A stretch of DNA of 7,209 bases from Methanobacteriota archaeon (GTDB taxonomy: Archaea; Thermoplasmatota; Poseidoniia; Poseidoniales; Thalassarchaeaceae). Shown piece after piece: positions 1 through 6,452 of this stretch. The notes below the pieces were generated by a model. That model searched no databases. It worked only from the letters and a program-made list of their open reading frames with translations, and was not told the origin of the DNA. The stretch's first letter is position 1; every line of letters starts with the position of its first letter. The position numbers were made by a program, and so were the translations under genes. Location: assembly GCA_002719615.1 (NCBI GenBank), contig PBHZ01000013.1, positions 7,130-14,338 on the forward strand, in the 5' to 3' direction.

Positions 1-957
1 GATGATGTTTCTTCATGGCTCAGTTCTCTTGCTACACAAGAATTTAGTAAGTTTAAACCTGGTAGTTGTGGTTACACACATTTTTTAGATGATAACGGAT
101 ATTTAATTGATGATATGATTTTTGCAATAGTTTCGGAGTCTGAAATTTTAGGTGTCCCAAATGCATCTATGATTTCAACAATGTTGGCCTGGTTTACTAA
201 ACATTTGCCAACTGATAAATCAATTATTATTGAAGATATATCTAATGAAACCAGTATTGTAGCTTTACAAGGACCTTCATCTAAAGAAATATTGACTTCT
301 GTTCTAGGCGCTGAAAATGCCGTTAATAGATTTAAATGTCAAAGTATTAAAAAAAATGATTTGGGAATTACAGGTTGGATTCAAGGAACAGGATATACTG
401 GAGAATCAGGAGTTGAAATCTTCGTCTCCAATGAGCAAGCACCATTGTTATGGAAAACTATTCTTAATTGTAAAGAATTAGGAATCATTCCGGTTGGTTT
501 AGGCGCAAGAGATACATTGAGATTAGAAAAAGGATATCTTTTGTCCGGACAAGACTTCCTATGGCCAGGACTTGGTATAAATCCTGATAATGATTTTCCA
601 GAGAATTTTTTGTCAAGAAATACTGCAGAAACTAATGTCCCCTTCGGTCTCGATTTAAACCATGACTTCATAGGTAAAAAATTTGTTGAGAAATCTCTCT
701 CATTGAATAAAAAATGGTCGGGGTTGGTTTGTCAAGATAAAGGGCCATCACCTCGCCCAGGTCATGCAATTTTTTTAGATGAAAATATTGATGAAATAAT
801 TGGATATGTCACAAGTGGAGGGCCTTCACCAAGTTTGAATCGTAAAGGTATCGCCCTTGCTTATTTAGATAATGTTAACCTAGGTCAAGAAGTTTGGATA
901 CAAGTTAGCTCAAGAAAAAGAATCAGAGCCATAGTTTCTATTACACCTTTCGTATAA
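1..957 (+). CDS. gcvT: Aminomethyltransferase, glycine cleavage system T-protein (5' end outside the window)
   Basis: Takes the aminomethyl group from lipoyl-GcvH and passes one carbon to tetrahydrofolate, releasing ammonia; a soluble cytoplasmic enzyme. The frame is open from base 1, so 318 residues are visible and roughly 45-60 N-terminal residues are missing against the usual 360-370. Recognisable T-protein signatures, numbered from the first visible codon, are GYLIDDMIF (33-41, with the conserved acidic pair near the active site), LQGPSS (89-94), GYTGESGVEI (131-140), GLGARDTLRLEKGYLLSGQD (166-185), DFIGK (222-226) and YVTSGGPSPSL (269-279). Oddity: between GQD and the PFGL motif there are about 28 residues where typical T-proteins have about 6, and the strand after PFGL is shortened. 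The first internal ATG (115) lies well inside the conserved fold and is not the true start. The next gene begins 23 bases after the stop. Family assignment is very secure. Confidence 0.96.
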   Translation, partial: DDVSSWLSSLATQEFSKFKPGSCGYTHFLDDNGYLIDDMIFAIVSESEILGVPNASMISTMLAWFTKHLPTDKSIIIEDISNETSIVALQGPSSKEILTSVLGAENAVNRFKCQSIKKNDLGITGWIQGTGYTGESGVEIFVSNEQAPLLWKTILNCKELGIIPVGLGARDTLRLEKGYLLSGQDFLWPGLGINPDNDFPENFLSRNTAETNVPFGLDLNHDFIGKKFVEKSLSLNKKWSGLVCQDKGPSPRPGHAIFLDENIDEIIGYVTSGGPSPSLNRKGIALAYLDNVNLGQEVWIQVSSRKRIRAIVSITPFV

Positions 958-960
958 TTA
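953..960 (+). promoter_or_regulatory. Possible archaeal TATA box for the EF-hand gene
   Basis: TATAATTA overlaps the gcvT stop codon. Its centre is about 25 bases upstream of the ATG at 981, the spacing expected between an archaeal TATA box and a transcription start. There is no Shine-Dalgarno sequence before 981, so a leaderless or nearly leaderless mRNA would fit. The whole region is AT-rich, so chance is a real alternative, and read-through from gcvT is also possible. Confidence 0.35.
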
Positions 961-980
961 ATTATGCCTGCACAAAACCT

Positions 981-2561
981 ATGTCTGAGTCCTCTTTGCA
1001 TCAATATGATATTATGGCCTTAGATGACAAATTTGTATCCTTAGCACTCAAAAATCTTCAAGATGTACTGGCAAGAAGTGGGATTTCTCCAGAAGCACTT
1101 TTTACAAAATATGATTTTGATGGTGACGGCCTTCTTTCTTACGAGGAATTCTCTAATTCCCTTTCCAGTATCACAGGTCAAAGAGCACCCAGAACCGCCT
1201 TAGAAGCTATATTCAATGCAATTGACGTAGATAATAGTGGAGGTCTGGAATTAAGGGAAATAATCTCATCTTTTGGTGGCAAAAATTCTCAATCAAATAT
1301 TCAAATTTCACCAGGCAGTTCTCTAGAAATAACTGATCACGCTAATAATGAATATAATGGAACCTATTTTTTGCAAGACAATCAAATTAATGGTCAACCC
1401 TGGTTTAAAAATACAAAAAATCCATCATCGCCTAAAATATTATATTTTTTCAATGCTAATTCAGGTGGAGCTCCTTCTTGGAGTCTAGATGATAGGCTTC
1501 AAGACGGTAGTAAAGATTTGTACAGAGGCGGATGGACTCGTGCAATTGCAGATGGCGAACTACCTCTTGGAACCAGAAGATGGGTTGGAATCGGGAAGGT
1601 TACTATTTCATTTTCCGATATTCCTGATAAGACAGAAAAAATAATTAATTCAGAAGAAAAAGTAGGTGCTACCAGTGTTAACAATAATGAAATCAAGCCA
1701 GCCAATGATGATGATTGGTACAACTCTAAAACTGGAAAGCAACAATTGGAATACTTAAGGGATAATAATACTAAACCATCGAATATGGAAGAATTGGTAT
1801 CTGAATTAGATATGATTAAGGATGCATTAGTCAAGGGTGTGAATGACAACTCAATATCTGTCAAAGAAGGGAGAATTTATGCTGATTCTGTTTTTGAAAA
1901 TAAATTAAGAAATATTCCTACACCATTGAAACCTATAGCAAGATCTGCATGGGATTCTCAAGCAGATTCAATCGAAACTACTTTATTAGCTTCAGCAGGT
2001 ATAGCCACAGTAGGTGCATCTGTTATTGCAGCTAATACAATAGTTGAGGGTACTGAAGATCAAGAATTACAAGTTTCTGAAAATACTGCCAATGAAATAG
2101 ATATTCCCGATATTACATTAGACAATGTTGAAAATTATTCTGAAAATTCCATATCCCGAGAAGAAGTAGTAAAAACATCAGAGAATATCTCACCTGAGAA
2201 AATAAATGTTACTGAAGAATCTATGGAAAAATTGACTAATTTCACTATTGATAAAGTAGTAGAAGACTTCTCGAAAGCCCGATTCTCTCAAGAAAAGAAG
2301 GCAGTTGAAGAAAAATATAACGGAGAAAAACTCACGTTAGATATTAAGGTTAAAAATGTACAGAGAACATTTGGTATGAATTTACAAGAAAGATACAAGG
2401 GCGGAAATACACTTCTTGCAAAATATGAAAATTACGACTTAGAGATATTATTGCCTAATTCTCCTGAATATGCTGATTACAGTCAAAATAATGAATATAA
2501 TATTACCACTAGTATTTCTACATGGAATGGCATAAGAAATCGATTAGTTCTACTTGTTTAA
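981..2561 (+). CDS. Multidomain calcium-binding EF-hand protein with Trp-rich beta region and OB-fold-like C-terminus
   Basis: No established function; 526 residues. Residues 36-100 form an EF-hand pair with two full 12-residue loops: DFDGDGLLSYEE (45-56) and DVDNSGGLELRE (82-93). Both have acids at positions 1 and 3, Gly at 6 and Glu at 12, so calcium binding is likely. Residues about 113-212 carry the pattern NGTY (126-129), W141, YFF, W167, YRGGW (181-185) and RRWVG (199-203). This resembles a Trp-rich 'NGTY' beta module that I recall from protist proteins (inference). Residues 245-320 look helical. Residues 333-355 are Ala/Val/Ile/Gly-rich and could be one membrane helix. Residues 356-430 are an acidic Asn/Ser/Glu linker. 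Residues 433-526 (KKAVEEKYNGEKLTLDIKV, then beta-rich) resemble an OB-fold of the tRNA_anti-like type. There is no N-terminal signal peptide. The ATG at 981 is chosen; M12 (1014) is an alternative. The gene lies between gcvT and an antisense SDR gene and overlaps the latter by 4 bases. The EF-hands are certain; the other domains are tentative. Confidence 0.85.
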   Translation: MSESSLHQYDIMALDDKFVSLALKNLQDVLARSGISPEALFTKYDFDGDGLLSYEEFSNSLSSITGQRAPRTALEAIFNAIDVDNSGGLELREIISSFGGKNSQSNIQISPGSSLEITDHANNEYNGTYFLQDNQINGQPWFKNTKNPSSPKILYFFNANSGGAPSWSLDDRLQDGSKDLYRGGWTRAIADGELPLGTRRWVGIGKVTISFSDIPDKTEKIINSEEKVGATSVNNNEIKPANDDDWYNSKTGKQQLEYLRDNNTKPSNMEELVSELDMIKDALVKGVNDNSISVKEGRIYADSVFENKLRNIPTPLKPIARSAWDSQADSIETTLLASAGIATVGASVIAANTIVEGTEDQELQVSENTANEIDIPDITLDNVENYSENSISREEVVKTSENISPEKINVTEESMEKLTNFTIDKVVEDFSKARFSQEKKAVEEKYNGEKLTLDIKVKNVQRTFGMNLQERYKGGNTLLAKYENYDLEILLPNSPEYADYSQNNEYNITTSISTWNGIRNRLVLLV

Positions 2562-3412
2562 TTATTAAGTATACTAAAAGCTTCATCTATCATTTGTTCA
2601 ATATTTGTTTGAGGCCTAAATCCGAATCTATCTTCCATGTCTCTGCCATCGACAACACCAAACACTTCTCCTTCTATTTCTCCTCCGGTTAGGATATCAC
2701 AATTTACTTTCATACGATATAAATCCGCCAAATCATTCATCATTATTCCCTGACCTGATCCAATTGCCATACTTTCTCTGGTTGGAGGAGGATTTCTTAT
2801 TGTAGCATCAATTACCCTCAATAGGTCATGTATGTGTATCAAATCTTTTACTAGTGTTCCATCACCAGGAACTGTAACTCCAAATCCAATATTACAATCT
2901 TCAGCCCATCTGTGGAGTATGCCATTACCCGGAGGCCCATTCAAGGGTATTCCTTGAACATTTGAAACTCTCAAAATGCTTACTGGGCGTTCTGCTTGTG
3001 CCCTCTCCATCGCAGTCTCTTCCATCCATAATTGCCCTCCAGCTGCAGCATCTTGGGGGTCAAGGCTGGAGTTCCAATCATAGAATGGATGTTGTCCATA
3101 TGCAGGATCCCAATTAGGATAGACTCTCAAAGTTCCAAGAATAATCATATGCAATCCGCCATGCCTGTCCACGGCATCGAGAATAGGTCTCGCTTCTTCT
3201 CTCATGGCTCTGTAGGCTACATCATCATCTCTATCTGTCCCTGATGTTGCCCATGAATTGATGTGTATCAATGCACTACAAGGAGTAAGCATTGCATCCA
3301 ATGCTATTTGATCATTTAATATTTCATTTGGAATTACTACTGCTGCTGGACCTAACATTTCGATAATGTATGGTGCGATAAAAGAATCCGACCAGGTAAT
3401 TGCGATCTTCAT
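2558..3412 (-). CDS. NAD-dependent epimerase/dehydratase-like protein (extended SDR fold) with degenerate motifs
   Basis: A 284-residue protein with the layout of extended short-chain dehydrogenases, which usually act on nucleotide sugars: an N-terminal beta-alpha Rossmann start (MKIAITWSDSFIAPYIIEML), ALIHINS (47-53, the 'vihlAa' strand), MIILGTLRVYP (89-99, the 'SS..vYg' strand), SILRVSNVQG (145-154, the 'LRp.nvyGp' strand) and DLIHIHDLLRVIDA (190-203, the 'fihvdDla.a' motif). Key signatures are altered. The three glycines of TGxxGFIG are W7, S10 and A13, and the YxxxK dyad is absent near 124-128 (AGGQL in the expected place). It may bind a different cofactor, be non-enzymatic, or use other residues. 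The ATG at 3412 is preferred over an in-frame TTG at 3433 because the Rossmann strand begins right at MKI. The gene converges with the EF-hand gene, with a 4-base tail overlap, and is divergent from gcvPA. The fold is fairly sure; the substrate is unknown. Confidence 0.82.
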   Translation of the reverse strand: MKIAITWSDSFIAPYIIEMLGPAAVVIPNEILNDQIALDAMLTPCSALIHINSWATSGTDRDDDVAYRAMREEARPILDAVDRHGGLHMIILGTLRVYPNWDPAYGQHPFYDWNSSLDPQDAAAGGQLWMEETAMERAQAERPVSILRVSNVQGIPLNGPPGNGILHRWAEDCNIGFGVTVPGDGTLVKDLIHIHDLLRVIDATIRNPPPTRESMAIGSGQGIMMNDLADLYRMKVNCDILTGGEIEGEVFGVVDGRDMEDRFGFRPQTNIEQMIDEAFSILNN

Positions 3413-3435
3413 TGTGTAATGGAAAGAGTTCAAGG

Positions 3436-3445
3436 TAATTAATAA
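3436..3445 (-). promoter_or_regulatory. Possible TATA-like box for the SDR gene
   Basis: Read on the minus strand this is TTATTAATTA, centred about 28 bases upstream of the ATG at 3412. No Shine-Dalgarno precedes that ATG, so the spacing suits a leaderless archaeal transcript. It is weak evidence because the spacer is AT-rich overall. Confidence 0.3.
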
Positions 3446-3449
3446 TGTG

Positions 3450-3457
3450 TATAAAAT
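3450..3457 (+). promoter_or_regulatory. Possible TATA box for the gcvPA-gcvPB operon
   Basis: TATAAAAT is the best TATA-like octamer in the divergent spacer reading toward gcvPA. It predicts a transcription start near 3478-3482 and a leader of about 50 bases before the ATG at 3530. It lies within about 15 bases of the candidate box for the opposite gene, so the two divergent promoters may compete or be co-regulated. Confidence 0.4.
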
Positions 3458-3506
3458 TAGAGAGATGCTTCATGCGAATTATTCAAACACCTTACTACTG
3501 TCAACT

Positions 3507-3523
3507 AACCATAGAGAGTGGTT
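3507..3523 (+). other. Small inverted repeat in the gcvPA leader
   Basis: AACCA (3507-3511) and TGGTT (3519-3523) can pair around a 7-base loop, TAGAGAG. The loop holds the only GAG-type Shine-Dalgarno-like bases near the ATG at 3530, and the second arm ends 6 bases before that start. It could mask or present the ribosome site. A 5-bp stem is short and may be chance. Confidence 0.25.
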
Positions 3524-3529
3524 GCGACT

Positions 3530-4897
3530 ATGGATCAGATGCCAAATTTAGGACGAGAAAAGGAAATGCTCGATGTTTTAGGGTTAAATTCTATGGACGA
3601 TTTATTCACCAATATTCCAGATGAAATTCGCAGGAAAGAGCCATTGCCATTGCCTGCCCCTCAATCTGAAGAAGAAATATGGTCAGATGCCTTAAAACTA
3701 CTTGGTACTAATGTGACATTAGATGATAAACCTAACTTTCTTTCTGCCGGACTTGTTAGGAATTTTGTCCCAACTGCTGTTAGTATGTTGGCTACAAGAG
3801 GAGAATTTCTAACTTCATACACCCCTTATCAACCTGAAGTAAGCCAAGGAATGCTCCAGGCAATGTGGGAATTTCAAACTTTAATTAGTGAATTAGTTGA
3901 TTTACCAGTTGCTAATGTTTCTATGTATGATGCTTCAACTGCTGCTGCAGAGGCAATCACATGTGCAGTCAGAGTGCATAACAAAGCCGCAACACAAAAA
4001 GACACTGTTTATGTTTCTGAATTCACTCCCCCGCATCGTCTAGCAGTAATAAGAAACTATACACAAGGAAGTGGAATAGAAATAAAATATCTCAAACATC
4101 TACCTGATGGGTATATTGATCCTTCTTCAGTTAGAGATTCTGAAGGTTGCTGTGCTATTTATGTTGAACAACCAAATTGTTTTGGTGTATTAGACCCTAG
4201 CTTAGTAGACATAAAAGAAGTGGTTGGAAAAGATACCGCATTAATCGTTGGAGTAGATTCTGTTTCTCTAGGCATAATTGAACCTCCAGGTAGTTGGGGT
4301 GCAGATATTGTAGTTGGTGAAGGGCAACCTTTTGGAATAGGGCCAACAGCAGGCGGGCCAATCTATGGAATTTTTGCATGCGGAAATAAATATACTAGAC
4401 AGATGCCAGGTAGAATAGTCGGCTTAACAAAAGATACTGAAGAAAAAAGAGCTTTCACTCTCACTCTTTCCACGCGTGAGCAACACATTAGGAGGCATAG
4501 GGCGACTTCTAATATATGTTCAAATGAAACTCTTATTGCACTAATGGGAGCAATTCATATGTCTTTACTAGGCCCGGAAGGACTCGAAAGACTAGCACTA
4601 AGAGTAGCAGCAAATACTGAATTAACAAAGGCATCAATTTCTTCTATAGAAGGTCTAGAACTAGTTGACACAAACTCATCTAATTTTAGGGAATTTAGAA
4701 TCAAACTACCCGATAAAGCCTCATCGGCTTTATCATTTTTAGATGATCACGGAGTGATTGCAGGCCTTGATTTAGGAATCTGGTGGGATTCACTCGACTG
4801 TTGCTTACTTATCGGAGTAGATGAGAGAACCTCAAAGTCAGATATAAAGCAACTTCATGACGGCCTTTCTCTGTGGTTAAAGGAGGTTCTAAAATGA
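3530..4897 (+). CDS. gcvPA: Glycine dehydrogenase (decarboxylating) subunit 1, P-protein N-terminal half
   Basis: One half of the split PLP-dependent P-protein. With GcvPB it decarboxylates glycine and loads the aminomethyl group onto lipoyl-GcvH. The 455 residues match the usual 440-460. Family motifs, numbered from the ATG at 3530, include EMLDVLGLNSMDDLFTNIP (12-30), FLSAGLVRNFVP (70-81), RGEFLTSYTPYQPEVSQGML (90-109), VEQPNCFGVL (212-221), GEGQPFG (263-269, followed by GPTAGGP), MPGRIVGLT (292-300) and LTLSTREQHIRRHRATSNIC (311-330). This subunit does not carry the PLP lysine. The ATG at 3530 is preferred to the in-frame GTG at 3518: homologues start close to this position and the GTG would add only MVAT. 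Its stop overlaps the gcvPB start as ATGA, implying translational coupling. A 9-bp perfect hairpin followed by five T's lies inside the gene at 4712-4740. Confidence 0.97.
   Translation: MDQMPNLGREKEMLDVLGLNSMDDLFTNIPDEIRRKEPLPLPAPQSEEEIWSDALKLLGTNVTLDDKPNFLSAGLVRNFVPTAVSMLATRGEFLTSYTPYQPEVSQGMLQAMWEFQTLISELVDLPVANVSMYDASTAAAEAITCAVRVHNKAATQKDTVYVSEFTPPHRLAVIRNYTQGSGIEIKYLKHLPDGYIDPSSVRDSEGCCAIYVEQPNCFGVLDPSLVDIKEVVGKDTALIVGVDSVSLGIIEPPGSWGADIVVGEGQPFGIGPTAGGPIYGIFACGNKYTRQMPGRIVGLTKDTEEKRAFTLTLSTREQHIRRHRATSNICSNETLIALMGAIHMSLLGPEGLERLALRVAANTELTKASISSIEGLELVDTNSSNFREFRIKLPDKASSALSFLDDHGVIAGLDLGIWWDSLDCCLLIGVDERTSKSDIKQLHDGLSLWLKEVLK
4712..4740 (+). other. Intrinsic-terminator-like hairpin inside gcvPA
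   Basis: GATAAAGCC (4712-4720) and GGCTTTATC (4726-4734) are perfect reverse complements around a 5-base loop (TCATC), followed by ATTTTT. The layout is that of a rho-independent terminator. It lies in the coding sequence for PDKASSALSFLDD of GcvPA, about 160 bases before the gcvPB start. It may cause partial attenuation or RNA 3'-end formation, or be coincidental. The T-tract is short, and archaeal termination relies mostly on the T-tract. Confidence 0.45.
4879..4887 (+). promoter_or_regulatory. Strong Shine-Dalgarno site deciding the gcvPB start
   Basis: AAAGGAGGT lies in the last codons of gcvPA, with a 6-base spacer to the ATG at 4894. It is the only near-consensus site I saw before any gene in the window. 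It rules out the upstream in-frame GTG at 4873 as the real start. Confidence 0.9.
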
Positions 4898-6411
4898 GCG
4901 ATCTCTTTTCTTTTAAGGGTGCCAAAGGGGCGGGATGGTCTCAACCAGCACCACCTCTAGATAATGAGCTCTTAATCAATTCAATACCAGAAAAACTCAG
5001 AAGAAAATCACTACCTAATTGGCCAAGAGCTAGCGAGCCCGAGATAGTCAGGCATTATACTTGGTTGTCACAACGTAATTTTGGTATCGATAACGGTTTC
5101 TATCCATTAGGATCTTGTACTATGAAACACAATCCAAGAGTAAATGAAAAAATAGTTCAATTACCCGGAATGGATAGAATTCATCCCCTCCAGCCCGAAC
5201 ATCATGTCCAGGGTCTACTTGCAATTTATTTTGAGATGCAAGAAATGCTTGCAACCTGCTCCGGGATGGATCAAGTTACTCTTCAGCCTGTTGCTGGCGC
5301 ACAGGGCGAATTTACAGCAATGCGTTGTATACAAGAGTATCACAAGAGCATTGGACAACAACATCGTTCGAAAGTAATAGTGCCTGACTCAGCCCATGGC
5401 ACTAATCCCGCTTCGGCTTCTATGTGTGGTTATGAGATCATAGAAATCCCTAGTGGTTTAGATGGATGTTTGGATTTAGATGCATTAAAATCTGCTGTTG
5501 GTGAAGATACAGCGGCAATGATGATTACTAATCCTTCGACGCTAGGAATTTTTGAACACCAAATAGCTGAGGCTGCAAAGATAGTTCACTCAGCAGGTGG
5601 CCAGATGTATTATGATGGGGCTAATTTCAATGCAATTATTGGTAAAACTGATCCTGGTAGAATGGGTTTTGATGCAGTGCACTATAATCTCCACAAAACA
5701 TTCAGTCAACCACATGGCGGAGGGGGGCCTGGTAGTGGGCCGATAGGTGTTAAACAACATCTCAGACAATTTCTACCTACTCCATTGGCCGGAAGAAGAA
5801 AAATTAACGATTCAGACAGAGAAGGTGTTGGAGATGGGTATTGGTATTTTTGGGAAGATCTTGGTGAAGATAGCATTGGTAAAGTACAACAATGGAATGG
5901 CAATGCTGGAGCTGTTGTAAGGTCCTGGGCGTTTTACAGAAGATACGGCAGAGAATTAGAAAAGATGAGTGAACATGCCGTACTCAACTCTAACTATCTC
6001 AGGTACAAGATAATGAATCCAGACAAAGAAGTAATGGAAAAGATACACACTATGCCTGCTGATGGCGCTCCTTCTAAGTTAGTAATGCATGAATTCACTC
6101 TTTCGCTGTCGCCATTAAAGGACTTACATGGAGTCACAGGAAAAGATGTAGCCAAGCGATTATTAGACTATGGAGTGATGGCGCCTACACTGTATTTCCC
6201 GATGATAATTCCAGAATGTCTAATGATAGAACCAACTGAAACAGAATCAAAAGAGGTTTTAGATCGTTTTGCTGAAGACTTCCACACTATACTTTCTGAA
6301 GATCCTAATATTGTTAAAACTGCACCTCATACCACTGATGTCAAAAGAGTTGATGAAGTTTGGGCAGCTAGAAACTTAATACTCAAACATCCGGGTGAAG
6401 ATGAAATTTAG
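4894..6411 (+). CDS. gcvPB: Glycine dehydrogenase (decarboxylating) subunit 2, P-protein C-terminal PLP half
   Basis: The PLP-bearing half of the glycine decarboxylase, partner of GcvPA in an alpha2beta2 enzyme in the cytoplasm. It has 505 residues, slightly longer than the usual 475-490; the extra length lies at the ends. Motifs in order are LPNWPRASEPEIVRHYTWLS (40-59), GFYPLGSCTMKHNP (68-81), AHGTNPASASMCGY (167-180), DGANFNAIIG (241-250) and HYNLHKTFSQPHGGGGPGSG (263-282), where K268 is the expected Schiff-base lysine for PLP. Further on come AGRRK (299-303), VQQWNGNAGAVVRSWAFYRR (331-350) and APTLYFPMIIPECLMIEPTE (430-449). The start at 4894 is set by the Shine-Dalgarno at 4879-4887 and by the ATGA overlap with gcvPA. 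Expression is presumably coupled 1:1 with gcvPA. The next gene starts 39 bases downstream. No catalytic residue appears missing. Confidence 0.98.
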   Translation: MSDLFSFKGAKGAGWSQPAPPLDNELLINSIPEKLRRKSLPNWPRASEPEIVRHYTWLSQRNFGIDNGFYPLGSCTMKHNPRVNEKIVQLPGMDRIHPLQPEHHVQGLLAIYFEMQEMLATCSGMDQVTLQPVAGAQGEFTAMRCIQEYHKSIGQQHRSKVIVPDSAHGTNPASASMCGYEIIEIPSGLDGCLDLDALKSAVGEDTAAMMITNPSTLGIFEHQIAEAAKIVHSAGGQMYYDGANFNAIIGKTDPGRMGFDAVHYNLHKTFSQPHGGGGPGSGPIGVKQHLRQFLPTPLAGRRKINDSDREGVGDGYWYFWEDLGEDSIGKVQQWNGNAGAVVRSWAFYRRYGRELEKMSEHAVLNSNYLRYKIMNPDKEVMEKIHTMPADGAPSKLVMHEFTLSLSPLKDLHGVTGKDVAKRLLDYGVMAPTLYFPMIIPECLMIEPTETESKEVLDRFAEDFHTILSEDPNIVKTAPHTTDVKRVDEVWAARNLILKHPGEDEI

Positions 6412-6421
6412 TTACCAAAAT

Positions 6422-6452
6422 AACAATAATAATGCCTCCTCCGGGTTATTAT
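6422..6452 (+). promoter_or_regulatory. AT-rich spacer with possible TATA-like box and weak inverted repeat
   Basis: AACAATAATAAT (6422-6433) is centred about 24 bases before the ATG at 6451, a position suited to an archaeal promoter of a leaderless gene; no Shine-Dalgarno precedes that ATG. ATAATAA (6426-6432) and TTATTAT (6446-6452) can also pair around a 13-base loop, with the start codon in the second arm. No T-tract terminator follows gcvPB, so read-through is equally possible. Both elements are low-complexity and weak. Confidence 0.25.

Noticed and set aside
381..671. Antisense 96-codon frame inside gcvT
   Set aside because: Shadow of a strongly conserved gcvT region, with no family features of its own.
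964..980. ATG at 964 as an upstream start for the EF-hand gene
   Set aside because: It is in a different reading frame from the EF-hand coding sequence.
1499..1864. Antisense 121-codon frame inside the EF-hand gene
   Set aside because: Ser/Leu-rich shadow of the forward frame, with no ribosome site or recognisable domain.
2569..2576. AGTATACT palindrome near the convergent stops
   Set aside because: An 8-base palindrome inside the SDR coding end in AT-rich DNA is expected by chance and is not a terminator.
3413..3433. TTG at 3433 as the SDR gene start
   Set aside because: The seven extra residues (MNSFHYT) precede the Rossmann strand without adding conserved sequence; the ATG at 3412 is the standard start for the fold.
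3413..3529. Glycine riboswitch upstream of gcvPA
   Set aside because: The spacer lacks the tandem aptamer architecture and conserved GC-rich cores; about 50 bases of leader is too short, and these riboswitches are essentially bacterial.
3518..3529. GTG at 3518 as the gcvPA start
   Set aside because: It adds only MVAT, has no better ribosome site, and the ATG at 3530 fits the family N-terminus.
4873..4893. GTG at 4873 as the gcvPB start
   Set aside because: The ideal Shine-Dalgarno at 4879-4887 would then be inside the gene; its 6-base spacing points to the ATG at 4894.
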